From the NCBI RefSeq assembly GCF_000313135.1, contig NW_004457592.1, positions 445,760 to 509,759 on the forward strand: DNA of 64,000 nt. Reading direction: 5' to 3'. The notes below the pieces were generated by a model that had not been told where the DNA came from, ran no database searches, and saw nothing but the letters and a program-made list of their open reading frames with translations. The stretch comes from Acanthamoeba castellanii str. Neff (lineage: Eukaryota > Discosea > Longamoebia > Acanthamoebidae). Below, piece by piece: positions 36,020 to 45,660 of the stretch. The position numbers and the translations under genes were made by a program. Each line of letters opens with the position of its first letter. The first letter of the stretch is position 1.

Positions 36020-36295
36020 AAAATGATGGGCTTAAAAATCATCTGTCATCTGCATGAAAAGAATCTGTCATCTGCACAAAAATCATCTGTCATCTGCAAA
36101 ATGGCCATAAAAATCATCTGTCATCTGCAAAATGGGCCTAAAAATCAACTGTCATCTGCATAAAAATCATCTGTCATCTGCAAAATGGGCATAAAAATCA
36201 ACTGTCATCTGCATAAAAATCATCTCTTGTCTGCCAAAATGGGCATAAAAATCATCTGTCATCTGCAAAAATCATCTGTAAACATATCCAAATTC
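36020..36295. repeat. Tandem repeat block after the chitinase gene
   Basis: Roughly nine or ten imperfect copies of a short unit reading AAAATCATCTGTCATCTGCA, alternating with ATGGGCATAAAAATCAACTG versions, so the higher-order period is about 60 bases. It starts just behind the chitinase stop codon. No spacers of unique sequence are present, so it is not a CRISPR array. The function is unknown. It may lie in the 3' UTR. Confidence 0.9.
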
Positions 36296-36486
36296 AACTG
36301 TCACTCATTACCCACCCCACAATTAGACAAAAACAAAAACAACAAATTTATCAAAATAACAAAGATACCACAAAAACCTCCCACTGCTGTTGACAGAAAG
36401 CTGCTCTTGTGGTGGTGGGGCAGGCAATGGTTGGTCAGCTGATTGGGGGTGACTGAGCAGGTGGGCAGGTGGGTGGGGAGAGTTGA

Positions 36487-36950
36487 AGGAGAGCTCATAC
36501 CTCACATGCTGGTACTGTCCAGCATGCAGGAGAAGACCATGAGTGGCAGCTTGTAGAGCAGAACATTCATGGCTGGCATCAGGGAAATCTGACAGTGGTT
36601 GGCCCAGGTTGAATGGTGGCGCCTGCATGTTGATTGGCTTGTAGCCACCTGTGTGGCCCACACCACCACATCAGTGAGTTGTTGGTTGGTTAGTGTTTTA
36701 AGTTGATTGCATATCAACAACACACACAATGCAATTAATTTGCATTTTAATTGAATTAACAAACAAAACAAAACAAAAAAAACAAATAACAAAAAACAAA
36801 AGAATGAGGTGATGGAGCTATGTGGGAGGACGGGCCACACCTTCAGCTTACCCCAGGCCAACACAGTTCTGCATGGTTTGAGAGTGTTCACTTGGGGCAA
36901 TCTTTTGGAGAGATTGCTGGAGGTGTGGGTGACAGACTGGTCCATGGCGT
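36487..36950 (-). pseudogene. Possible gene fragment, unassigned
   Basis: Minus-strand frames GGYKPINMQAPPFNLGQPL and SALQAATHGLLLHAGQYQHV, ended by a GT-type border at about 36505, look like a real exon. A second open stretch (SSNLSKRLPQVNTLKPCRTV) lies upstream beyond an A-rich segment. I find no start codon or end. It could be a remnant of a methyltransferase or glycosyltransferase-type gene, but the assignment is too weak to name. Confidence 0.3.
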
Positions 36951-36985
36951 GTTGCCGTTACACTACAGCCCCCTGTGTTGGGAGT

Positions 36986-37082
36986 GGAGCTGCCAGGAGT
37001 CGAACCTGGTTAGCCATCGTGCATGGTAAAGGTCCAGCCGTCGAGATGTCCTCCACCGTAAGCATTAGAGCACCTCTGCTCC
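36986..37082 (-). ncRNA. tRNA-like element, anticodon not assignable
   Basis: On the minus strand there is a perfect T-arm, CCAGG-TTCGACT-CCTGG (37009-36993), which includes a perfect polymerase III B-box (GGTTCGACTCC). Its 3' acceptor CAGCTCC can pair with GGAGCAG at 37082-37076 in six of seven positions. The total length of 97 bases would fit a tRNA with an intron of about 24 bases. However, I cannot fold a convincing D-arm and anticodon arm, and no T-run follows directly. It could be an intron-bearing tRNA, a decayed tRNA or a tRNA-derived repeat. Confidence 0.4.
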
Positions 37083-37259
37083 CAGCATGCACACACCGCT
37101 ACCACTTGTGGCTGAAGGCACAGCTCCTGTGTTTATTGTGGGACTGCCAATGGTTCGGTGAAGCACTCTGGGTACCAGTCCATCAACAGAGAGCAGATGG
37201 CACAAGCCAAGGCTTCGTGCTGCATTGGGCCTGCACGCCGATCATTTGGGAGCGAGTGG

Positions 37260-39133
37260 TTACGCAGGAGCGAGGTCGAGGAAGGAGTGGAAGGCGGTGT
37301 AGCCGCGCTCGTAGTCGTCCTCGTGGGCGAGGTCGAGCGCCACCCCCAGGAAGTGAAGGAAATGGCGGAAGGTAAGGCCCTCGTCGCTGTCGGCACTCGG
37401 CTTGAGCAGCTCTTCCCACAACTTCTGCAGCTGGGGCTGTGACGTGTGTACACGTACATTCCTTCGAGTTAGGCGTGTGTCGTGCGGAAAGTGTGATGTC
37501 GTGTTGTGTTGCGTACGTCGTGTGCGCACGACCCTGAGAGCAAAGAGAGGAATATGAAGGGCACGTACACAGCTCTTGGGCGAGCAGGCGGGATTGTCAT
37601 CGCGCGCTGAGTTGGTCGCGTACTCCCACACCCTGCAAGAACGAGCGTTTGCACCAACGCACACGACACACGACACACGACACGACGCACGCGCTTTTAT
37701 GCGATATCTCCTCGTACCTGCCATGAGCCTTGCCGCCTGCACAACAGTGTCACTGTGAGGAAGGGCCTCGGTAGGTACAGCGGCAGCAGATGAGGAAAGA
37801 AACGGCGTACCGACGGAGAGGCTGATCTTGCAGGTGGTCACATTGTACTGGCCATCTCCGCCTGCATGAGGGTCACCACCCCAATGAGCCCCTTTTAAAA
37901 TGTCGCACAAGTGGGCGCGTGAGGGCTGTGTGTGCGTGTGTCGTGTCGTGTGCGATCCATACAACTGTACCAGAGGATTCTACGCTGGAGACAGTGTTGT
38001 CACGAAGGAACCCGAGCGTCACGTTCTTCCTGCTGGTGCCGAAGATACCTAGAAGCGCCCACGAAGTGAGGTGATGGGGTAATTCGTCCGGAGTGAGACT
38101 CACTACAGCGTACGGGCCACGGAAACAATATCTCGCGTTCATAGGCGGGTGGTGGTGTGGGTTACCGCGGTAGTCGTCGCCGCAGGAGAAGTCGTTGTGC
38201 TTGGTGACGCGCATCATGTTCAGGAGCATGCGCACCTGCATCTTCTGCAGATTAGTCTCCAGCTTGGGCTCGCTCCTGGCCAGCTTGTCCTCGTCTTCAT
38301 CGTCTTCGTCGTCGTTGTCGTCTTCATCGTCACCATCCTTCTCCTTTTCCTCATCGTCTTCGTCATCTTCACTCTCTTTCTTTTCCGCCTTCTCCTCTTG
38401 GTCTTCGTTCTTTTTCTTCTCGTGATGACTCTCTTCTTCGTTCTTGTCGTCGTCTTCGTCGTCGTCGTCTTCGTTGTCGGCTTCGTCGTCGCCGATCCAA
38501 GCGGCGATGCGGGTCTCGACGGTGTCCCGGAACTTCATGAGCGCGGTCGCCTTGGCCAGCTCCTCCAGGCCGCCCGCGCGGTCGGACGCCACGTCCGCCA
38601 GCAGACGGCGCCAGGCCAGCTTCTCGTCTTACGAACGCACACACCGCACACGTGTGCGCACACACAGGAAATTTCTTGCGCGTGAGTGCCAACTTTTCAC
38701 CTGGAATGCAACTTAACTTAAGCGGGAGAGCACCAGTTTCGATGAAGGCCTCGCACCACACGCTGCGCTGCGGCAGCGCGGCCGCCGCCTCCCCGGCCCC
38801 ACCGGCCATGGCCTGGAGCAGGTTCTCGCGGTCGGCCACAAACACATGGCGCACGGCGTCGGCCCCGTGGAGCTGGACCAGCGCGCTCATGGCCGCGTAG
38901 GCCGCCGGGCCGCGCTCGCGCCGGAACAGCTCGCGCCACACCGGGGCACCGTCGGTCGGGTGGGCGATGAGGCGGTGGAGAGTGCGGCTGACGCACGAGA
39001 GGCGCACGAGGTCGGCCCCGGCGTGGACGTGGCGGCACACAGCCACCAGCGCGTCGTCGGTGAGGGTCTCGTCCAGACCCACGCCGCCGGGAGTCGCTGC
39101 CACCGGTCGGCGCGTGGGCGCCACAACCTCCAT
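37260..39133 (-). CDS. F-box protein with long acidic region
   Basis: The N-terminal exon (39133 to about 38675) reads DETLTDDALVAVCRHVHAGA, DLVRLSCVSRTLHRLIAHPT and VWRELFRRERG, an F-box with the usual Leu/Val spacing. After an intron come WRRLLADVASDRAGGL and then about 75 residues that are almost only Asp, Glu, Lys and Ser. Next exons carry LQKMQVRMLLNMMRVTKHND, KNVTLGFLRDNTVSSVESSGT, VTLMQAEM and KISLSV. The last (about 37440-37260) has LQKLWEELLKPSADSDEG and HFLHFLGVALDLAHEDDYERG, ending at TAA. Probably an SCF adaptor (inference). The C-terminal half belongs to no family I recognise. Small exons near 37580-37900 are uncertain. Confidence 0.68.
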
Positions 39134-39421
39134 GACGTCTTCTGCTTCTGTGGTCGAGTCCTGCCCCCCAAGCGTAATATTTTACCTTAAATTATGGCGC
39201 GTCCCACAAGAGGGGGAGGAGATGGTACCAGGCGGGGCTTCTTGGGCTGCTTCTGGGCTTGCTTCTTGGTTCGCTTCATTGTTGGCCTGCTGTAGATTAT
39301 GACAAAAACAAAAGAGATAAAACAGCAGCGCACTTTTTGGTGGAGGAAATATTTCGGAGTAATGCAGCCAATGGTTGGTTTTTGGTGTTTTATTGGTTTC
39401 TTTTTTTTTAGATTTGGGCAG

Positions 39422-40330
39422 CTATGGCCAAAAGTGGAAGACCATATCATCTCGGCTGCGCAGATTTCGCAAGATGGCCTCGGTCTGCGCGAGAGTGTGT
39501 GGAAAAAGGTCTCTAGGCCAGTAGGGCACCATCATGGGGTGGTGGAAGTGGAACTCGACCATGAGCTCGTCGATCAGGCGAATGGCGCCGGTCAGCTCCA
39601 GCCGCGGGATGATGTTCCACTCCTCCCCTTCGATGTCGATCTTGACCACGCAGTAGTCCTTGCGCTCGACATGCGCCAGCAGGAAGTGGTTGAGGTCGCC
39701 CGGCGAGTGGTCGGTCAAGTTGGCGCTGACTCTGGCGGGGAAGAGGGTGATGCTGTCAAGCCATCGCGTGGCAGCGTCGGCGGTCAGGTTGTACACGGTT
39801 ACGGCAGCCCCGGGCTCGGGCTTCTCGAACAAGTCCTCCATCTCTTCCCAGGCGTAGATCTCGGTGAAGTCGACTGGGTAGTTGGCCTTCATCCAACCCA
39901 CGCTCGAATTGAAGATGTTGGCGCCCACGTCGAGATAGACCCGGCGCGGTGGCAGTACGGCAGCGAGTGCCTGGCGCAGCGGCAGCTCGCGCTCACACTG
40001 GCCACTTGCGTGGTCGAGCTTGTTGAGCCGGCAGAGGTGCTTGTGGATCGAGTGCGGCAGCAGCCGCAGGAAGGAACGGTCCTCCAACTTTTCGCGGCTG
40101 AAGCTGCCGTTGGCGTTGGGCCGGTAGCGAAACATGTTCTCGCTGAGCAGGGGCTCCACCTCGAGGTCTGGCAGCGGCAGCGAGCTGAAGGGCGGGAGGG
40201 AGTAGCGGCCGCCAGAAGAAGGCGCCTCATGAAGCGGCAGGGCGAGAGGCCACAGAGACTCATAGTTTACAAATAACAACCAGACGCACAACAGCCCCAC
40301 CAACAGACACGCAGGGCCGGTCTTCTTCAT
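39422..40330 (-). CDS. Membrane-anchored FkbM-like methyltransferase, intronless
   Basis: A single exon of 302 codons. Residues 1-24 form a signal anchor (MKKTGPACLLVGLLCVWLLF), so the rest likely faces the Golgi/ER lumen. The body has RRVYLDVGANIFNSSVGWM, a SAM-binding motif I; DFTEIYAWEEMEDLF; YCVVKIDIEGEEWNIIPRL, resembling the FkbM DIEG motif; IDELMVEFHFHHPMM; and ends HTLAQTEAILRNLRSRDDMVFHFWP. FkbM proteins methylate hydroxyl groups on sugars or small molecules. With the anchor, a glycan substrate is plausible but inferred. It is one of only two clear intronless genes of normal length in the window, which may point to late acquisition or retroposition. Confidence 0.75.
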   Translation of the reverse strand: MKKTGPACLLVGLLCVWLLFVNYESLWPLALPLHEAPSSGGRYSLPPFSSLPLPDLEVEPLLSENMFRYRPNANGSFSREKLEDRSFLRLLPHSIHKHLCRLNKLDHASGQCERELPLRQALAAVLPPRRVYLDVGANIFNSSVGWMKANYPVDFTEIYAWEEMEDLFEKPEPGAAVTVYNLTADAATRWLDSITLFPARVSANLTDHSPGDLNHFLLAHVERKDYCVVKIDIEGEEWNIIPRLELTGAIRLIDELMVEFHFHHPMMVPYWPRDLFPHTLAQTEAILRNLRSRDDMVFHFWP

Positions 40331-40424
40331 GATCGAAAGGACGAGAAAAGAACAAGTCAGTCCCGGGCCAGTAACAATTTCCTTTCTTGTATTTATTGGT
40401 ATTATTTATCTCATCTTTAGCCTG

Positions 40425-43400
40425 TCAGCAGTCGATGGTGCCCTTGGAGGTGAGGACAGGATCACGTGGCTCGTCCATGTCGTGCCGCACACCTTGTGTT
40501 GTTGTTGGTTGTTGTTGTGTTTTTTCGTGGAGCAGTCAGAAAGGTGTTAAGATGATGTGAACTTGATTTGATGGAGAACTAAAGGTACCGATGTAGGAGG
40601 GAAAGCGCGGGACGCCGTCGGGCGTGAGCTCCTGGAAGCGATACGTGATGATCGCCCCCACCGCCGGCGGATCCTCGCGTTCGGCATCCGACAACCTGGC
40701 CATCGTCGTCGACGACATCAACCATCAGTCTGTGGCCCAAACTGTGGTCCAAAGCCTTCGCGTGAAGTGCGTACCCGGTGCCGACTTTGAAGCGGGTGCC
40801 GTTTGCCATCTTGCAGTTGAGGGCGCCCACGCGGCCCTTGTGCTTGCCCTTACCGGGCTCGTAGGAGAGCACGACGGCTTCGGCGTCGTGGAAGCTCTTC
40901 ACCTTGAGCAGCGTCGTCGAGCGACCGGCCACGTAGAGCGACTTGGGCTTGCGCAGCATGACGCCCTCCCCGCTCTTCTGCTCGATCCGCTTCAGCTCGG
41001 CCTCGAGGTGGCTCTGCCCCTTGCACCTGGTCATCTTGAGCACCTGGTGCCCAACAAACCGCCACCGATCAGCACAAAGTCAAGTGTGTGTGTTGTGTTG
41101 TGTGTGCTGTGCTGCGTGCGTGCGTGCGTGCGTGCGTAATACCTTGGCGTAGTCGGTGGGATGAGCGCTGAACCAGTCGTTGATGGCCTGGAGCCTCTCT
41201 TCAAAGGTTTTGTTGAGACCCGGAGCATCGAAGATCTGTTTATCAAATGGAGCTAAGTATGATGACTCGTGCATGAATGCCGCACCCACACCCATCGCAC
41301 GCACACGCGCAAGTGTGACATATCTACCTGGAATTTGAGGTTCTTCCACCGCACGTCTGATCCCTGGCTCTTGGCCACCGACACTGTGATCTGGAACTTG
41401 CCTCGGCCGCCGAACAGTTCCTGCGCGGACAACGGAGAGTACTTTGGTGAGACCCCAAAGAACTCCAAAAAGGCGCCGGCTGCCGCGAGCAGTGTGTGCG
41501 TGTGCGTGTGTGTGCGTGTGTGTGCGTGTGTGCGTGTGCGTGTGCGTGTGCGTGTGCGTGTGAAAGAGCGTACGCCATCCAAGGGCATGTTGGTCGGAAG
41601 TGCCTCACAGAACCAATCTAGAGAGGGGAAAACAGCAAAAGTGTCAGTGATGTTGGTATTTCTGTGTTCGATGTGCTTGTGCGGCGTACCCGGCGCGTAG
41701 AAGGCATTGCCAAGGCGCGAAATAAACGCTTTGCCGTTCCAGTAGGCGCGCACGCCGTCCTGCCACACAGCAAACGTTTGCGTACGCGCAGGTGTGAGTT
41801 GACGATGTGGTGCTCGCAAGAAAGGGGAGAGCGAGGTACGAGCTTCTCGGACAGCCACCAGCCGGTCGGGTCGACGCTTGGCTCCCATTTGTGAGCCAAC
41901 AGGAGCTTGGGCGCGTCCTTCTTGGACGCTGTGAAATATGGCAGTGAAAATCAGTTGGCTGACCCATTGGTTGCGCGCGTGCGGTGGTGGCGCGCGTACC
42001 TGCTTTAACGATGGGCGCCGAGGCAGGCCGACCACAGCGCACGGTCTCGTACTCATCGCCCAGAAATTCGCGCAGATGCTTGCACGTGCGCCTGCGTTGT
42101 TGTGTTGACGTGCGTCGTGTCAGGCCTCAGTGTTGTGGTCTGAGAGCGCGCGTGCGCGTGCGGCCTGTAAAAGAAATCCAAGGAGCTGGGTACCTGTCGA
42201 CGGGCTGGTTCTGGTTCTTCCACGCAGGGCACAGGCAATAGTAGATGTCGCCCGCACACTTCTTGATCTGCCACTTGCCTGAATGTGTCCATATTTGCGC
42301 ATAAATAAATAAATAAATAATAATGTAATTATAATTAAAATGAGGTAACGCACTGCCGCCGCTCATGGACTCGACCTCGCGCGTCTCGCCGTCTTCCATC
42401 GTGTTCTTGGGCTTCGGCAACTTCACCTTCCTGCGCGCGCAGTGTTCAGCTTACACAGTTCTTGCCGAGGTGAATCGACGCAACTAAGCAGCGCGGTCGT
42501 ACCCTTCTTGGCCCCAGTTACCGCCGCCGCCTAGCTCATCGCCGCCGCCGCCCTCCGCCTCCGCCTCACCTTCGTCATCGTCGTCGTCATTGACCGGAGC
42601 TGCGGGCTTGGCCTTCTTCTTGGTCACAGCCTTTTCCTTGACCACCTCCTCCTCTTCCTCCTCCTCGTCTTCTTTGTCATCGTTCTTGCTGCTGCCTCGA
42701 TTCTCCCACTCGTTCATGAGCTGCATGAACTTTTCTTCGGTCCACACCTCGCATCCGCAGCTCTCCGCCTTCTCCAGCTTAGCACCGGCCTTATCACTGT
42801 AGCGCATATGTGCGGCGGTCGCGCAAAATTGTGTAGCGCGCGTGTGAACCACGATGCAGCGCTCTGCAATTCTGATAAGAGCGGGCCGTAATCGTACCCA
42901 CAGATCACGATGTCCGTGTTACGGGTGACGCCGCTGCCCACCAAGGCACCCATCTCTTTGAGCCTGGTCGGTGGTCGACGAAAAAGCGAGAACTTAGTGT
43001 ACGGACGGGCTGGTCTCAGTCCGAAAAGAGAGGAAACGTACTTGGCGGTGGCTTCCTTGCGTGCCATCATGAGTGCGCCGGTGAGGACGACCACCTTACC
43101 GACCACCTGCGCCGCCAGGCCTGAGACCCATGGGTCATGAGAGTCAGTAATTCCGTCGGTGGCCGCCCTCTGGAGTGGGCTGAAGGAACGAACCTGATGA
43201 AGGGTCGGCCTTCTTCTTTGCCTCGGTCGTGGCCTTGGCCTTGGTCGGCTTGGGCGCCGGAGTGGCGGTGGACTTGGCCGGTGCCGGTTTCTTCGCTTCC
43301 TTTGGCTTGGGGGCAGCAGCCGCTTCGTCGTCGTCCGGGTGCGAGAATCGGGCACGATGGTCGGCATTCCTGATGTGGGCGATGAGAAAACCAAAATTAA

Positions 43401-44694
43401 TATTAAAATTAAAATTAAATAACGTGGACGCGGCGCAACAACGTACTTGCGGTAGCAGTCGGCCCCGAAGGAGCATGCAGGCTTGGAGCCGGCGCTGTCG
43501 CTGTCAAGCTTCCGCTTCTTGGACTTGGGCCTGGGCGAGTCCCAGGGTATGTCCTAGGCGCAAGAACAAACGTTGGTGGTGGTGGTGGTCGTGTCAGCTG
43601 AGTGGTGTCCATTCATCAAACAATTGAAGGAGACGTGGTGTGCGGTTCACTCACCTCGCTCGAGGCGACGGGCTTCTCCTCCTTAGCCGCCTGCACTTTA
43701 GCTTTTTCCTTCTTCTTCTGCTTCTTCTCTTTCTCGAGCCTTTCGGCGAGACTGGTCACTTCGTCGTCGATCGACATGTCCAGCTCCTACGCGAATCAAG
43801 TCACCACACGACACGACCACGCCACATGCGACGTGATGAGACCATAGCGATTCGCCTCTCGCCATTCAGCCGAAGGTAGGGCAGACGGACCTGGGTCACC
43901 CTGGGGCTGACGTCACCCCCACCCTCGTCGTCCTCTTCTTCGGCAAATTCCTTTTGCAGGGCTGCCAAGTCCATTTCGTCGGTGTCCTCGCCGTCCTCGA
44001 CGCCGTCGTCCACCCAGGGCTTGGGCCGTCCATCACCGCCGCTTGCCGATGATGATGCGCGCGACGACGAAGAAGAAGACGACGACGACGACGATGACGA
44101 TGACGAGGCCACAGCGGGTTCCTCGAGATTGCGCTTCCTGGCCGAGGCGGAAGGCGCGAAGTTGAAGCAGGGCACGTCCATGTCCACAACGAGACGAACC
44201 GCGCCTGGTTGTGTTGTTCACATGTTAACGTAAACGTAAACATAAAGGTTTGCACACTGAAGTGGTTCCACGCACCAGCGCCATCGGAAATGACGAGCGA
44301 GATGGAGTCGCCGGAGATGAGGGACGCCGGCGGGTCGCCCTTGCCCAGGTTGAGCTCCTCGCCGGTCTGCGTGGAGCGGAGCACCACTGCGTTGGTGCCC
44401 AGGGCCTTCACCTCGACCCGGGCCTCGGCTCGCAGAAAGCGGAGCTCGACGTGCTGGCGCGACACGCTGCGGCACTGTCCCGGCGACAGGCGCTCCTTCA
44501 GCCCCAAAAAGTCTGTCTCTCGGCCCAACACCAGCGGCTGCACACCATCGCAAAGAATTAAAACAAAAATGAAGATAAAAAGAGAGGGCCAACGAAAAAG
44601 AAAGATTAAATAAGTGCTGGGCGGCATGTACCTGGCCAGGACGAAGTACGCACAATCGCTCCGCATCATCTCTCAGGTAGCAGTGCAAGAGCAT
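40425..44694 (-). CDS. Multidomain ATP-dependent DNA ligase: FHA - PBZ - BRCT - SWIM - ligase
   Basis: About 17 exons from ATG 44694 to TGA 40427-40425. Domains in order: a PNKP/aprataxin-like FHA (PLVLGRETDF, SRQHVELRF, ALGTNAVVL); a Ser/acidic linker; a Lys-rich coil; a PAR-binding zinc finger split by an intron (C-x5-C-YRKNAD-H-x5-H, about 43460-43340); a BRCT domain (VVGKVVVLTGALMMARKEA, GALVGSGVTRNTDIVICG, GCEVWTEEKFMQLM); an acidic linker; a SWIM-type motif (YYCLCPAW ... RTCKHL, CxC...CxH); then the nucleotidyl-transferase with motif I SEKLDGVRAYW (active Lys), motif III LDGELFGGRGKF, motif IV EGVMLRKP, motif V LLKVKSFHDAEA and an OB-fold ending FPSYIGVRHDMDEP. The ligase part resembles small bacterial/viral ATP ligases. 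A role in sealing DNA breaks at poly(ADP-ribose) sites is inferred from the domains. Confidence 0.9.
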
Positions 44695-44873
44695 CTTCTT
44701 TAGTGCGCCTCCTGTTACTGTTTGGTGTGTTTGGTCTGGTTCGTTTGATGTTGGTAGTCGTGTGATTTGGCGCCTTTTTCTTTCGCTTTTATTCGATCTT
44801 TTCCTGGTATCAATCTCAATTAGCACCACCTTAAAGTGTCCGACGAACTCCCCAAAACAACAAACCTGGCACA
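44695..44873. promoter_or_regulatory. Divergent promoter region of DNA ligase and a secretory-pathway protein
   Basis: 179 bases separate two divergent start codons, so this segment must hold both promoters and 5' UTRs. I see no clear TATA box. The assignment rests on position only. Confidence 0.4.
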
Positions 44874-45511
44874 TGGCACAGAAGAAGGCCACGACCCACC
44901 GTGGGCTCGGCCTTGGGGTGGCGGCACTCGGTGCGCTGGTGGTGGTAGTGGCGCTGCTAAGCATGCCGGAGGGGGCGAGCGGGGAGGAGCTGTGGACGCG
45001 GTGGGGCGACCGAGCGCTCACCACCTGCCTCAAGCTCATAAAAGGCCGCCCGGGCCGAGCCAAGCTCGAAGTCGTGTGCGACAACTATCAAGAGGTGGTT
45101 GAGGAGGAGATGAAGATGATGGCCATCAACGTACGCCACCCCCTAATTAATTTTTCAATTATTTTTCTTTTAAATTGTCCTTTTAATAATCTAAGTGCAT
45201 TTATTTTGCAGGCAGGTGCAGCGTTGGGCAACAAGGAGGCGGAGGACAACGTCAAGTTCACAACCGAGCTGTCGGTGCGGCTGGAGCGTGCGCCCTACCG
45301 GGCGGATGGCGATCAGATTCTCGCGGACTCGGCGCGCCACTTCATCGAAGAGGGCATCACCTCGCCCAAGAAGATGAAGCAGTACTTCTTCACGCAGTTT
45401 GCGCAGTGGCTCATGAACGCGGCGGTCGACAACGGCAAGTCGCTCAAGTCCATGCCGGTCTACCCCAACATGGATGACCTGGAGAGGCGCATGCACAAGG
45501 ACGACCTGTAG
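44874..45511 (+). CDS. Small signal-anchored protein of unknown function
   Basis: Two exons (44874-45130 and about 45211-45511) join to roughly 185 residues. The N-terminus is MAQKKATTHRGLGLGVAALG followed by a hydrophobic stretch (ALVVVVALLSM), a signal anchor or signal peptide. The rest is soluble and helical: WTRWGDRALTTCLKLIKG, VVCDNYQEVVEEEMKMM, FTTELSVRLERAPYR, FIEEGITSPKKMKQYFF and DDLERRMHKDDL. The last four residues, KDDL, resemble ER-retrieval signals of the KDEL type, so ER-lumen residence is plausible (inference). The intron is AT-rich with normal GT-AG ends. Family not recognised. Confidence 0.7.
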
Positions 45512-45660
45512 GAGGAGAGATCTCACCACCGTTACACACACGTCATTGCTCACCTCACCTGACCACGTCATCTGTATGTCAGCAACACACAAACAAAACA
45601 ATAGCATGAAGAAGAAGAATGATGATGATGATAAGCCAAAGAAAAGAGGATAGATGAGTT

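Noticed and set aside
36020..36295. CRISPR array
   Set aside because: Units follow each other without unique spacers of constant length, and the host is a eukaryote.
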